From assembly GCF_002198735.1 (NCBI RefSeq), contig NZ_MWLO01000142.1, positions 1 through 40,735 on the forward strand: a stretch of DNA of 40,735 bases. The letters run 5' to 3'. Within the stretch, counting starts at the first letter, position 1; each line of letters opens with the position of its first letter. Shown here piece by piece: positions 25,093 to 34,531 of this stretch. The position numbers and the translations under genes are program-made. The stretch is from Ideonella sp. A 288 (GTDB lineage: Bacteria > Pseudomonadota > Gammaproteobacteria > Burkholderiales > Burkholderiaceae_C). A model generated the notes under the pieces. The model was not told where the DNA came from. It was given only the letters and a program-made list of their open reading frames with translations, and ran no database searches.

Positions 25093-25106
25093 GTGATGTG
25101 CGTCAA
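25093..25106. promoter_or_regulatory. FNR/CRP-like box upstream of sensor kinase
   Basis: GTGAT-GTGC-GTCAA differs from the FNR consensus TTGAT-N4-ATCAA by one base in each arm. Its centre is about 85 bp upstream of the GTG at 25185. If FNR bound at -41.5, transcription would begin near 25141. Confidence 0.45.
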
Positions 25107-25184
25107 ACCGGCATGGTGGCAAGCGTCCGCGGCATTACCATGGACCCTGGAGGGGCACATGGCCCGTGCACGGCGGTCTGGCAA

Positions 25185-27251
25185 GTGAGCAAGCGACACC
25201 TTCTCGGCGGCGCGGTGGCCGCGCTCGTCGTCGAGCAGGGCCGGGCCGCCGCGGAACCGAAGCGCCTGCGCTACGGCGGCGATGCCGGGTTCGCCCCTTT
25301 TGAATCGCTGGACGGCCAGGGCCGGCCCCAAGGCTTCCAGATTGACCTGCTGGCGGACCTGGGGGCGCTGATGGGCGTGCAGTTCGACATCGCGCTGCAG
25401 CCCTGGGCGCAGACCGAGGCCGCCTTTCGCCAGGGCCGTGTCGACCTGGTGGCCATGGTGGACACCGCCTCGCGGCGCCAGTGGGCGCATTTCGCCCGTG
25501 GCCACGCCACCCCGGCCATGGCGCTGTACCAGCGGCCCGGCCAGGCCCAGGCCCAGAGCCTGCAGGGGCTGGTGGGGCTGCGCATCGCGGTGCTCGATCG
25601 CGAGGCCATGCGCGACACGCTGGGCACCTGGCTGGCCGGCGTGCCGGGGCCCTTCGTGAAGGCGGCTGATGCGCGCCTGGCGCTGCTGGCCGTGCAGCAG
25701 GGCCTGGCCGACGTGGCGCTGTTGCCCCGTGCCTATGCCGATCCGCTGCTGGCCAAGGACAACGCCGGTGGCCTGGTGGCCAGCCACCTGAACCTCGCCT
25801 TGCAGGCCTATGCCTTTGCCGTCGCGCCCGGCCAGGATGCACTGCGTGCCGCCCTGCAGCAGGCCCTCGACCAACTGGAAGGCAACGGCCGCCTCGAGGC
25901 GCTGCGCCAGCGCTGGCTGAGCAGCCACCGCGACCTGGCCCAGCGCGCCGTGCTGGAGCAGGGCCTCAGCCGCCAGCGCAGCTGGACCTGGGGCCTGGCC
26001 GGCGCCTCGGCCCTGGCCGTGATGGCGCTGGGCGGCGGCCTGTGGTGGCGCGGCCGGCGCATCGCCGCCGAACGGCAGCGCCGCGCCGAGGTCGAAGCCG
26101 CGCTGCTGCGCGCCGAAGACCTGCTGGCCCGCACCTTCGCCCACCACCCCGACCCGATGCTCATCGTCGAGCGCGGCAGCGGCCTGGTGCGCGACGCCAA
26201 TGCCGCGCTGCTGGCCCTGCTGGCCGCGCCGGCCGAGGCCGTGATCGGCCGCGCGCTGGCTGACCTGGACCGCCACGTGGATGGCGCCGCGCTGCACCAC
26301 CTGGTGCAGTCGCTGGCCAGCGACGGTGCGCTCGCGGCCGTGCCGCTGCGGCTGCGGCGCGGCGATGGCCGCGCGCTCGACTGCCTGGTCAGCGCCGACG
26401 TGGTGGAGATCGACGGCGCGGGGCATGTCTTCTGCATCGTGCGCGACATCTCGGAGCAACTGGCCGGTGACGCGGCCCTGCGCAGCGCCTACGACGCGCT
26501 GTCCGAGCAGCTGGCGCAGTCGCGCCGCGAGCTGGAGGCCGCCCGCGAGGCACAGGCCCGTGCCGAGGGCTCGCTGAACGAGTTCACCCGCACGGTGGCG
26601 CACGACCTGAAGACGCCGCTGCACGCGGTGCAGGGCTTCGCCGGCCTGCTGCGTCAGCGCCTGGTGGCCGGCCATGTGCAGGAGGCGCTGAAGCACACCG
26701 AGCACATCGAGCGCGCCGCGCGGCGCATGAACTCGATGATCGATTCGCTGGCACGTCTGGCCCAGGTGGCGCGCCAGCCCCTGCAGCGCCGGCCGGTGGA
26801 CATGCGGCAGCTGGCGCAGGACACGTGGGCGCTGCAGTCGTCGTCGCACCCCGAGCGTCGGGCCGAGTGCCGCATCGAGGATCTGCTGCCGACACAGGCC
26901 GACCCCGACCTGGCCGCCCAGGTGTGGCAGAACCTGCTCGAGAACGCTGCGAAGTACAGCGCCGACGTGGCGCAGCCGAAGGTGCGCGTGGACAGCTGGC
27001 GCGACGAACGCGGCACCTGGTACCGCGTCACCGACAACGGCGACGGTTTCGACATGGCCCGCGCCCAGGCGCTGTTCCAGCCCTTCCAGCGCATGCACGC
27101 CGGCGGCCGTTTCGAAGGCACCGGCGTCGGCCTGAGCGTGGTGCGGCGCATCGTCGATCACCATGGCGGCGAGGTGCGCCTGCGCAGCGCCCCCGGCGTG
27201 GGCACGGTGGCCGAGTTCACGCTCGATCCGGCGCCGACGGCGCCGGGGTGA
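25185..27251 (+). CDS. Sensor histidine kinase with periplasmic SBP-type sensing domain
   Basis: About 688 residues from the GTG at 25185. Order: a signal/anchor segment (KRHLLGGAVAALVV); a bacterial solute-binding (family 3) domain of about 230 residues (LRYGGDAGFAPFESLDGQGRPQGF and onward); one transmembrane helix (SWTWGLAGASALAVMALGG); a PAS-like domain (LARTFAHHPDPMLIVERGSG); a coiled coil; then the kinase. The H-box is FTRTVAHDLKTPLHAV, the N-box NLLENAAKYS, the G1 box VTDNGDGFDMA and the G2 box GTGVGLSVVRRIV. No response regulator is adjacent. The start is uncertain: an in-frame ATG at 25140 is possible, while the longer GTG frame from 25098 runs into the FNR-like box and is not credible. 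Confidence 0.88.
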   Translation: MSKRHLLGGAVAALVVEQGRAAAEPKRLRYGGDAGFAPFESLDGQGRPQGFQIDLLADLGALMGVQFDIALQPWAQTEAAFRQGRVDLVAMVDTASRRQWAHFARGHATPAMALYQRPGQAQAQSLQGLVGLRIAVLDREAMRDTLGTWLAGVPGPFVKAADARLALLAVQQGLADVALLPRAYADPLLAKDNAGGLVASHLNLALQAYAFAVAPGQDALRAALQQALDQLEGNGRLEALRQRWLSSHRDLAQRAVLEQGLSRQRSWTWGLAGASALAVMALGGGLWWRGRRIAAERQRRAEVEAALLRAEDLLARTFAHHPDPMLIVERGSGLVRDANAALLALLAAPAEAVIGRALADLDRHVDGAALHHLVQSLASDGALAAVPLRLRRGDGRALDCLVSADVVEIDGAGHVFCIVRDISEQLAGDAALRSAYDALSEQLAQSRRELEAAREAQARAEGSLNEFTRTVAHDLKTPLHAVQGFAGLLRQRLVAGHVQEALKHTEHIERAARRMNSMIDSLARLAQVARQPLQRRPVDMRQLAQDTWALQSSSHPERRAECRIEDLLPTQADPDLAAQVWQNLLENAAKYSADVAQPKVRVDSWRDERGTWYRVTDNGDGFDMARAQALFQPFQRMHAGGRFEGTGVGLSVVRRIVDHHGGEVRLRSAPGVGTVAEFTLDPAPTAPG

Positions 27252-27432
27252 TCCAGCCGATGGCGCGTCGTCGGCGTCCGGGCGCTCCAGCGAGGCGCCA
27301 CGCGCGCCGTGGGCCCCTGCCCGAACGCGCAGCAGCCGGCCGGCGACGCGCCCACCTGTGGTCTGCACCCCTCGACGGGGCTGTCAAGCTGCGGCAAGCT
27401 CGGGGGCAGGGCGTGTCGGAGCGAGGTGTGCA

Positions 27433-29196
27433 TTGACGGAACAGATCGCGGCCAAGCGGCGCAGGGACGATGGGGGGCTGTGCCGGGGGGCCGTGAGCGC
27501 GGTGGCGGCGTTCGCGCTGACCTGTGCGCTCGTGACGGTCGTGGCCGTGGGCGCATCGCCCGCCTGGGCGCAGCCGCTGGACCTGCCGGCGGCCGCGCCG
27601 GCCAAGGACGACACCGCGGCTGCCCCCGCCGCCATCGGCTCGACCGCCTCGCCCGAGGAGGCCGCGACGGTGTCGTTGAACAACCGCCGCATCGTCAGCT
27701 TCCGCGCCACGCTGCTCGGCGATTCGCCGGCCGAGCGGGCCGCGATGGCGCGCGAGGCACTGAAGGCCGCGGTGGCCCAAGGCAGCGCCGGCGTGGTCAC
27801 GCGGACGGCGGCCGGCGAGGCGGTGCGCTTCGAGCTGGACGGCACCACGCTCTTCTTCCTCGTGCCCGACGACGTGCCCGGCCCGCGGCCCGTGGCGATG
27901 CTGGACGCGGCGGCACAGAAGACCGAGGCGCGGCTGCGCATGGCCGTGCAGGAGGCCCGCGAGGCCACCGACCCGCGGCGCCTGGCGCTGGGGGCGGCCT
28001 GGGCCGCCGGTGCCAGCGTGCTGGCGTTCTTGCTGTGGCGGCTGCTCTTCGCACTGCGGCGCCGCGTGGTGGCGCGGCTCGACAGCCAGCTCGAGCGCTG
28101 GCAGCGCGACCATCCCGGCAAGAGCGTGGTCAACACCTACGCCGACCATGCGCAGACGGCGGCCCGTTCCACCGCCACCGCGCTCACCTGGGGCCTGGCG
28201 CTGCTGCTGGCCGACGTCTGGGTCACCTTCGTGCTGCGGCAGTTCGCCTACACCCGGCCGTGGGGCGAGCGCTCGACCGCCTGGCTGCTGGACGTGCTGC
28301 AGCAGTTTGCGCTGGCCGCCGCCGGCGCGGTGCCGGGGCTGCTGACTGCCGCGCTGATCTTCGTCATCGCCCGGCTCATCACGCGCACCAATTCGCTGTT
28401 CATGCGCCGGGTGGAGCGCGGCGACGTGCACGTCGGCTGGCTCGACCGCGACACCGCCGGGCCGACGCGCCGCCTGGGCAACTTCGTCATCTGGCTGTTC
28501 GCGCTGGCCCTGGCCTACCCCTTCCTGCCGGGGGCCAGCAGCGAGGCCTTCAAGGGCGTGTCGGTGCTGGCCGGCCTGATGCTGTCGCTGGGCGCCTCGG
28601 GCGTGGTGGGGCAGGTGGTCTCGGGCCTGAGCCTGATGTACTCGCGCACGCTGCGCGTCGGCGAATACGTGAAGATCGGCGATGTCGAGGGCACGGTCAC
28701 GCTGGTGGGCATGTTCGCCACCAAGGTCCACACCGGCCTGGGCGAGGAGGTGAGCCTGCCCAACGCGGTGGTCTTCAGCCAGTCGGTGCGCAACTTCTCG
28801 CGCCTGGTGCAGGACGGTCAGTTCGTGCTGCACACGCCGCTGACCATCGGCTACGGCACGCCCTGGCGCCAGGTGCATGCGATGCTGCTCGAGGCGGCGC
28901 GGCGCACGCCGGGCGTGGCGCAGGAGCCGCCGCCCTACGTGATGCAGACGGCCTTGTCGGACTTCTACGTCGAGTACCGGCTCTGCGCCCAGGCCGACCG
29001 CGGTGCCCCGCGCCGCCGCGCCGAGGCCATGAACCAGCTGCACGGAAACATCCAGGACGTGTTCAACGAGCACGGCGTGCAGATCATGTCGCCGCACTAC
29101 CGATCCGACCCGCTCGAACCGCAGGTGGTGCCGCCGGCGAAGTGGTTCACGCCCCCAGCGAAGGCTCAACCGGCCGATCCGGCGCCGCCGGCCTGA
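27433..29196 (+). CDS. Mechanosensitive ion channel (MscS family)
   Basis: About 587 residues from TTG at 27433. A signal peptide (VSAVAAFALTCALVTVVAVGASPAWAQ) precedes a periplasmic region of about 140 residues. Several membrane helices follow, then the MscS pore helix and cytosolic domain: FKGVSVLAGLMLSLGASGVVGQVVSGLSLMYSRTLRVGEYVKIGDVEGTV covers TM3 and the start of the beta domain, ending with VSLPNAVVFSQSVRNFSR. The channel releases solutes during osmotic downshock. The start is tentative because the upstream frame has no better start. It converges on nifA with a 24-nt gap. Confidence 0.88.
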   Translation: MTEQIAAKRRRDDGGLCRGAVSAVAAFALTCALVTVVAVGASPAWAQPLDLPAAAPAKDDTAAAPAAIGSTASPEEAATVSLNNRRIVSFRATLLGDSPAERAAMAREALKAAVAQGSAGVVTRTAAGEAVRFELDGTTLFFLVPDDVPGPRPVAMLDAAAQKTEARLRMAVQEAREATDPRRLALGAAWAAGASVLAFLLWRLLFALRRRVVARLDSQLERWQRDHPGKSVVNTYADHAQTAARSTATALTWGLALLLADVWVTFVLRQFAYTRPWGERSTAWLLDVLQQFALAAAGAVPGLLTAALIFVIARLITRTNSLFMRRVERGDVHVGWLDRDTAGPTRRLGNFVIWLFALALAYPFLPGASSEAFKGVSVLAGLMLSLGASGVVGQVVSGLSLMYSRTLRVGEYVKIGDVEGTVTLVGMFATKVHTGLGEEVSLPNAVVFSQSVRNFSRLVQDGQFVLHTPLTIGYGTPWRQVHAMLLEAARRTPGVAQEPPPYVMQTALSDFYVEYRLCAQADRGAPRRRAEAMNQLHGNIQDVFNEHGVQIMSPHYRSDPLEPQVVPPAKWFTPPAKAQPADPAPPA

Positions 29197-29220
29197 AGGC
29201 GTCGACCCCGCGCCGCTGCC

Positions 29221-31041
<1,821 letters not shown>

Positions 31042-31160
31042 CACGCACCTCTTTCGTCCAGTGTGAGCGGCCCGCCGGTGCGGCGCGCCGTCCGCCAGTG
31101 CATGCCGCGCATCGTTGTCGGGCGCGCGGCGCCGCACGGCGGGCCTGTCGGACGTCAAGT

Positions 31161-31175
31161 GCAAGAAGCACGCCG
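31161..31175 (-). promoter_or_regulatory. Weak sigma-54-like element upstream of nifA
   Basis: On the minus strand CGGCGT-GCTTC-TTGC keeps GG and GC at the right distance and has a perfect TTGC, but deviates at three positions of the -24 half. It would start transcription near 31149. Low certainty in such GC-rich DNA. Confidence 0.3.
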
Positions 31176-31220
31176 GATCGGGCCACCGCGGACCCGGCGC
31201 AGGGCACGGACCACCCAATC

Positions 31221-31234
31221 TTGATGCATGTCAA
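31221..31234. promoter_or_regulatory. FNR/ANR-type box upstream of nifA
   Basis: TTGAT-GCAT-GTCAA matches TTGAT-N4-ATCAA with one base difference. It lies in the 338-bp non-coding stretch (31042-31379) upstream of nifA, about 180-193 bp from the nifA ATG. No other coding feature is seen in that stretch, apart from the weak sigma-54-like element. Confidence 0.62.
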
Positions 31235-31379
31235 GAAATGGGGCGCGTCCGTGCGTGTCAGCGCGCGCCGATGCGCCGCCGGGCGGCGGGGCCGGCAGGG
31301 TCGCGGTCGGTGCGGTTGGCGGAGCAACCGGCGGTGCGGGCGGTGACGGGGCCGGCGCGGTGTCCGGCCCGCCCGGGGA

Positions 31380-31988
31380 CTACTTGGCGGTCTTCCTTGC
31401 CACCTTCTTTGCCACCGCCTTCACGGCGGGCTTGGCTGCGGCTCGCCGGGGTGCTGCCTTCTTGGCTGGTGTCGGCTTGGCGGGTGCCGGCTTGGCGGCG
31501 GCCTTCCTGGCGGCCACCGGCTTGGCGGGTGCGGCCTTGGCCACGGCCTTCGTCACGGCGGCCTTCGTGCTGCCGGCCGTCTTCTTCAGCGCCTTGGCCT
31601 CCTTCTCGACCGCCTTCTTCGCGGCCTTGGCCTTGCGCTCGACGCTCAACTGCAGCGCCGCCAACTGCCGCGACGCGTCGCGCTGCGTGGATTCGAGCTT
31701 CTTCTCGGCCGCGACCACGGCCTTGCGTGCGGCGGCGGTGGCCTTCTTCAATTGCTTCTCGGCCTTGCCCAGTTCGGCTTCGGCCATCTTCACCAGTCCG
31801 CCGATGCGGCGCTGGACCTGGTCGCGCTGTTTCAGCACCTTCTTGCGGGCCTTGCCCACGCCTGCGGCGACGGCGTCGCCCACGGCCTCCACCTTGTGCG
31901 ACAGCGCGGTGCCGACTTCCTTCGCCGCCTTGCTGAGGTGCCCGGTGGCTTGTGCGAGTTCCGACTTCTTGGGTTGGCGAGTGGCCAT
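31380..31988 (-). CDS. Histone H1-like / phasin-type Lys-Ala-rich protein
   Basis: 202 residues. The N-terminal half is a helical, phasin-like region (SELAQATGHLSKAAKEVGTALSHKVEAVGDAVAAGVGKARKKV). A coiled-coil segment follows (about 60-115), then a C-terminal tail of KPAA/KKA-type repeats (TPAKKAAPRRAAAKPAVKAVAKK) resembling eukaryotic H1 and PhaF. The tail should bind DNA without much sequence preference. With the PHB depolymerase in the window, a granule-nucleoid role like PhaF/PhaM is possible, but a general nucleoid protein is equally likely. AAGGA precedes the ATG at 31988. Confidence 0.8.
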   Translation of the reverse strand: MATRQPKKSELAQATGHLSKAAKEVGTALSHKVEAVGDAVAAGVGKARKKVLKQRDQVQRRIGGLVKMAEAELGKAEKQLKKATAAARKAVVAAEKKLESTQRDASRQLAALQLSVERKAKAAKKAVEKEAKALKKTAGSTKAAVTKAVAKAAPAKPVAARKAAAKPAPAKPTPAKKAAPRRAAAKPAVKAVAKKVARKTAK

Positions 31989-32350
31989 GGTGGTCCTTCT
32001 CAGGGTGGTGGTTGCCCGCATCATCTCCGCTGCCCGGCCCATCACCGTTGAGCGGACGCCGCCAACGCGCGCGCAGGCCCCGGAGTGGTGCGCAAGCGCA
32101 ACACTGCAGCGCCCGTGACACCGAATCGGCCCGGGTCGCGAGCTCGCGACCCTGCCCGGCCAGGGCAATGCCGTTGGGCCGCAGCGCCACCCCGTGCCGC
32201 CGATCGGCCATCGCGCGACCGAGGAATAAACCCTGTTTGACGCATGTTTGATCTACGGCGCCGGGCGGCGCACACTGGCCGCCCCCGGACTGGCCGGCTC
32301 AGCGACAAGCGAGGGTCGACGAACCCTCGACCCACCCAGAGGAGACACCC
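31989..32350. other. Intergenic region between divergent genes, with direct repeat
   Basis: A 362-bp stretch without a supported gene between the histone-like gene (leftward) and the SMP-30 gene (rightward); both promoters must be here. The only clear structure is TGTTTGA at 32234-32240 repeated at 32245-32251, an 11-bp period, i.e. one helical turn, about 100 bp upstream of the SMP-30 ATG. No ribosome site, RNA gene or sigma-54 element was found. Confidence 0.5.
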
Positions 32351-33496
32351 ATGGAAACCGTTCAAGGCTTGCGGCTCGTCGATCTGACCATCGAGGCGCC
32401 CGACGATGCGTCGGCCCGACTGAAGCAGCGCCGCTCGATGTTGCGCACGGCCGGCATGGCCGCCTTCGCGGCCAGTGCCACCGGCCAGGTCTTCGCCCAG
32501 GCGACCGACCGTTATGCCGCCGACGCGCCGCCGGTGCGTTACCCGGAGCCCGACGTCATCGGCCTGGACAAGCGCTTCAAGTACAAGCTGGGCAACACCC
32601 CCATCGTGCGGCTGTACCGCGGCACGATGTGGGCCGAGGGCCCGGCCTGGAACGGCGCCGCGCGCTGCCTGGTGTGGAGCGACATCCCGAACAACGAGGT
32701 GCTGCGCTGGTCCGAGGAAGACGGCCATGTCGGCCGGCGCTTCCGCTACCCGTCGGGCAACGCCAACGGCAACACCTTCGATGCGCAGGGCCGGCAGATC
32801 TCGTTCTGCCACGGCACGCGCAACGTGGTCCGCTACGAGCACAGCGGCAAGGTCACCGTGCTGGCCGACCGGGCCAACGGCAAGGAACTCAACGCGCCCA
32901 ACGACGGCGCGGTGCACCCGGACGGCTGGCTGTTCTTCACCGACCCCGGCTACGGCAGCCTGATGGAATACGAAGGCAACCGCCTGCCGTCCAGCGCCAG
33001 CAGCCCTCAGCCCATCCAGAAGGAGGCCGTCTACCGCATCGATGCCCCGGGGCAGCTCGAAAAGGTGGCCGACGAGCCGTTCAAGCCGAACGGCATCTGC
33101 TTCTCGCCTGATTACAAGAAGTGCTATGTCGCCGACACCGGCATCTCGCACTACCCCAACGCCAAGAGCGTGATCTGGGTCTACGACGTCGACGGCAAGC
33201 GCCTGCGCAATGCCAGGGTGTTTGCCGAGATGACGTTCAACGGCAAGGTCGGCTTTGCCGATGGCATCCGCTGCGACGAGGACGGCAACGTCTGGGCCGG
33301 CATGGGCTGGGCCGGCGACGGCTTCGACGGCGTGCACGTGTTCGCCCCCGACGGCGTGCGCATCGGCTGGATCCGCATGCCGGAGATCATCGCCAACGTG
33401 TGCTTCGGCGGCAGCAAGCGCAACCGGCTGTTCATGTGCGGCAGCCAGTCGCTCTACGCCGTCTACGTGGAGACGCGCGGCGGCACGCCGACCTGA
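32351..33496 (+). CDS. SMP-30/gluconolactonase-like protein, Tat-exported
   Basis: 381 residues. The N-terminal part has KQRRSMLRTAGMAAFAASATG (about 25-45), a twin-arginine signal (RRSML) with a hydrophobic stretch and an A-x-A-type cleavage site (VFAQA), so it is probably exported folded. The rest is a six-bladed beta-propeller of the SMP-30/LRE family. WAEGPAW holds the metal-binding Glu (about 95), GNANGNTFDAQG and NAPNDGAVHPDG hold conserved Asn/Asp, and FADGIRCDEDGNVW carries the catalytic-type Asp. It likely hydrolyses a sugar lactone in the periplasm; the substrate is unknown. AGAGGAGA precedes the ATG. Confidence 0.88.
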   Translation: METVQGLRLVDLTIEAPDDASARLKQRRSMLRTAGMAAFAASATGQVFAQATDRYAADAPPVRYPEPDVIGLDKRFKYKLGNTPIVRLYRGTMWAEGPAWNGAARCLVWSDIPNNEVLRWSEEDGHVGRRFRYPSGNANGNTFDAQGRQISFCHGTRNVVRYEHSGKVTVLADRANGKELNAPNDGAVHPDGWLFFTDPGYGSLMEYEGNRLPSSASSPQPIQKEAVYRIDAPGQLEKVADEPFKPNGICFSPDYKKCYVADTGISHYPNAKSVIWVYDVDGKRLRNARVFAEMTFNGKVGFADGIRCDEDGNVWAGMGWAGDGFDGVHVFAPDGVRIGWIRMPEIIANVCFGGSKRNRLFMCGSQSLYAVYVETRGGTPT

Positions 33497-33523
33497 GCGC
33501 TGAGCGCTGAGCGCACCCACCTG

Positions 33524-33547
33524 GGCGGCGCCGAAGCCTGCGCCGCC
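33524..33547 (+). terminator. Terminator-like hairpin between convergent genes
   Basis: GGCGGCGC (33524-33531) pairs with GCGCCGCC (33540-33547), 8 bp with an 8-nt loop, between the SMP-30 stop (33496) and the rubrerythrin-like stop (33568). No U-run. It is preceded by a short repeat of GCGCTGA. Confidence 0.4.
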
Positions 33548-33567
33548 GCCCGGCCGCCGGAGGGCGG

Positions 33568-34107
33568 TCAGGCGGTCGCGCGCGCGGCGATCAGCTTCTC
33601 GAGCTCGACGACGTGCTGCGCCTCCTCGTCCGCGAATTCGCGGGCGATGGCGGACAGCTCCTGGTCGGTGGTGGACGCCGCGATGGCGGCGTAGTAGGCG
33701 TGGCCGCGCCGCTCGCTGCCGATCGCCAGCCGCAGCGCGTCGCCGGCGTCCATCTGCGCGTCGACCCCCGCCCATTCGGCGGTTTCGGGCGAGGTGCCCT
33801 CGGGCCACTCGTACTCCTCGGGCGCCATCTTCGGCAGCTCGCGGAAGCCGCCGCGCGCCTTCGCGTCGGCCAGGTGCAGCCGCGAGAAGTGCGCCATGCG
33901 CAGGAAGAAGGCCTTCAGCTCGGCGTTGCCGTCGGTCTGCATGGCCGCGGCCAGCTCTTCGTAGCGGCGCGCGGCCTCGGCCTCGAGCTGGATGGCGTGG
34001 GCCAGGAAGCGTTCGACGGCGCTGCGTTCCACACTGCTCGGGATGCCCCAGGGTGCGGTGGCGTCGTCGGGCGTGTCGTCGGCCCCGGTCGGATCATTGG
34101 AGGTCAT
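33568..34107 (-). CDS. Rubrerythrin/ferritin-like diiron protein, nif-associated
   Basis: 179 residues, four-helix-bundle pattern. The first iron-ligand helix has IQLEAEAARRYEELAAAM (Glu about 43 and 51), and the C-terminal pair is IGSERRGHAYYAAIAAS (Glu about 130) and FADEEAQHVVELEKL (E-E-x-x-H, about 160-165). The four Glu plus His set fits a diiron rubrerythrin-like centre; there is no rubredoxin domain. Such proteins reduce peroxide or consume oxygen. It is the last gene of the nifV-fix operon, 4 nt after fixX, so it is made together with the electron-transfer proteins and may shield them. The first 25 residues are acidic and unordered. Confidence 0.88.
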   Translation of the reverse strand: MTSNDPTGADDTPDDATAPWGIPSSVERSAVERFLAHAIQLEAEAARRYEELAAAMQTDGNAELKAFFLRMAHFSRLHLADAKARGGFRELPKMAPEEYEWPEGTSPETAEWAGVDAQMDAGDALRLAIGSERRGHAYYAAIAASTTDQELSAIAREFADEEAQHVVELEKLIAARATA

Positions 34108-34111
34108 GGTG

Positions 34112-34402
34112 TCAGCCGAACTTGAACAGGATGCCGTGGCCGCCGCGCGGGTACTCCCACGCGACGTTGAAGTGCTCGGTGCAGACCACGCGGCAGCTGC
34201 CGCATTCGAGGCAGCCGTCGGTGATCAGCGTGACGGTGCGGTTGCCCTCGGCCTTGTAGCAGCTGGCCGGGCAGACGTAGGTGCACGATTGCAGCTTGCA
34301 GTCGTTGGCACAGACGGCCGCGTCCTTGATGGTGATGTGCGGCCGACCGTGGTCGACCTTGTAGCGATTCTGGAACAGCTTCTCTTCGACATTGACGTTC
34401 AT
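34112..34402 (-). CDS. fixX: Ferredoxin-like protein FixX
   Basis: 96 residues. The FixX pattern is complete: RYKVDHGRPHITIKD, then VCANDCKLQSCTYVCPASCYK, then CLECGSCRVVC and FNVAWEYPRGGHGI. It carries Fe-S cluster(s) and passes electrons in the FixABCX complex to ferredoxin or nitrogenase. AAGAGG precedes the ATG at 34402. It is separated from fixC by an unusually long 129-bp gap that holds a set of palindromes. Confidence 0.96.
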   Translation of the reverse strand: MNVNVEEKLFQNRYKVDHGRPHITIKDAAVCANDCKLQSCTYVCPASCYKAEGNRTVTLITDGCLECGSCRVVCTEHFNVAWEYPRGGHGILFKFG

Positions 34403-34462
34403 GACGGAACCTCTTCGTGGATCATTGCGCTGGCGCGACGCCGCCAAGCGGACGCCGCGGGA

Positions 34463-34517
34463 CTGGCTTTGCCAGACCGCTGGCGGCGCCCCCTCGAGGG
34501 GGAGCGGCAAAGCCGCT
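34463..34517. repeat. Three consecutive palindromes (REP-like) in the fixC-fixX spacer
   Basis: CTGGC-TTT-GCCAG (34463-34475), the perfect 14-bp palindrome CCCCCTCGAGGGGG (34489-34502), and AGCGGC-AAA-GCCGCT (34503-34517) follow one another inside the operon. Such clustered GC palindromes are typical of extragenic repeat elements. They could attenuate or protect the fixC-fixX transcript. Confidence 0.75.
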
Positions 34518-34531
34518 CGGGGGTGGGCCCA

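Noticed and set aside
25098-25184. Extended start (GTG at 25098) for the sensor kinase
   Set aside because: The GTG is inside the FNR-like box, has no ribosome site, and the added residues do not improve the signal peptide.
32234-32252. Sequence TGTTTGACGCATGTTTGAT as an FNR box
   Set aside because: The halves are direct, not inverted, repeats, so it does not form the FNR dyad.
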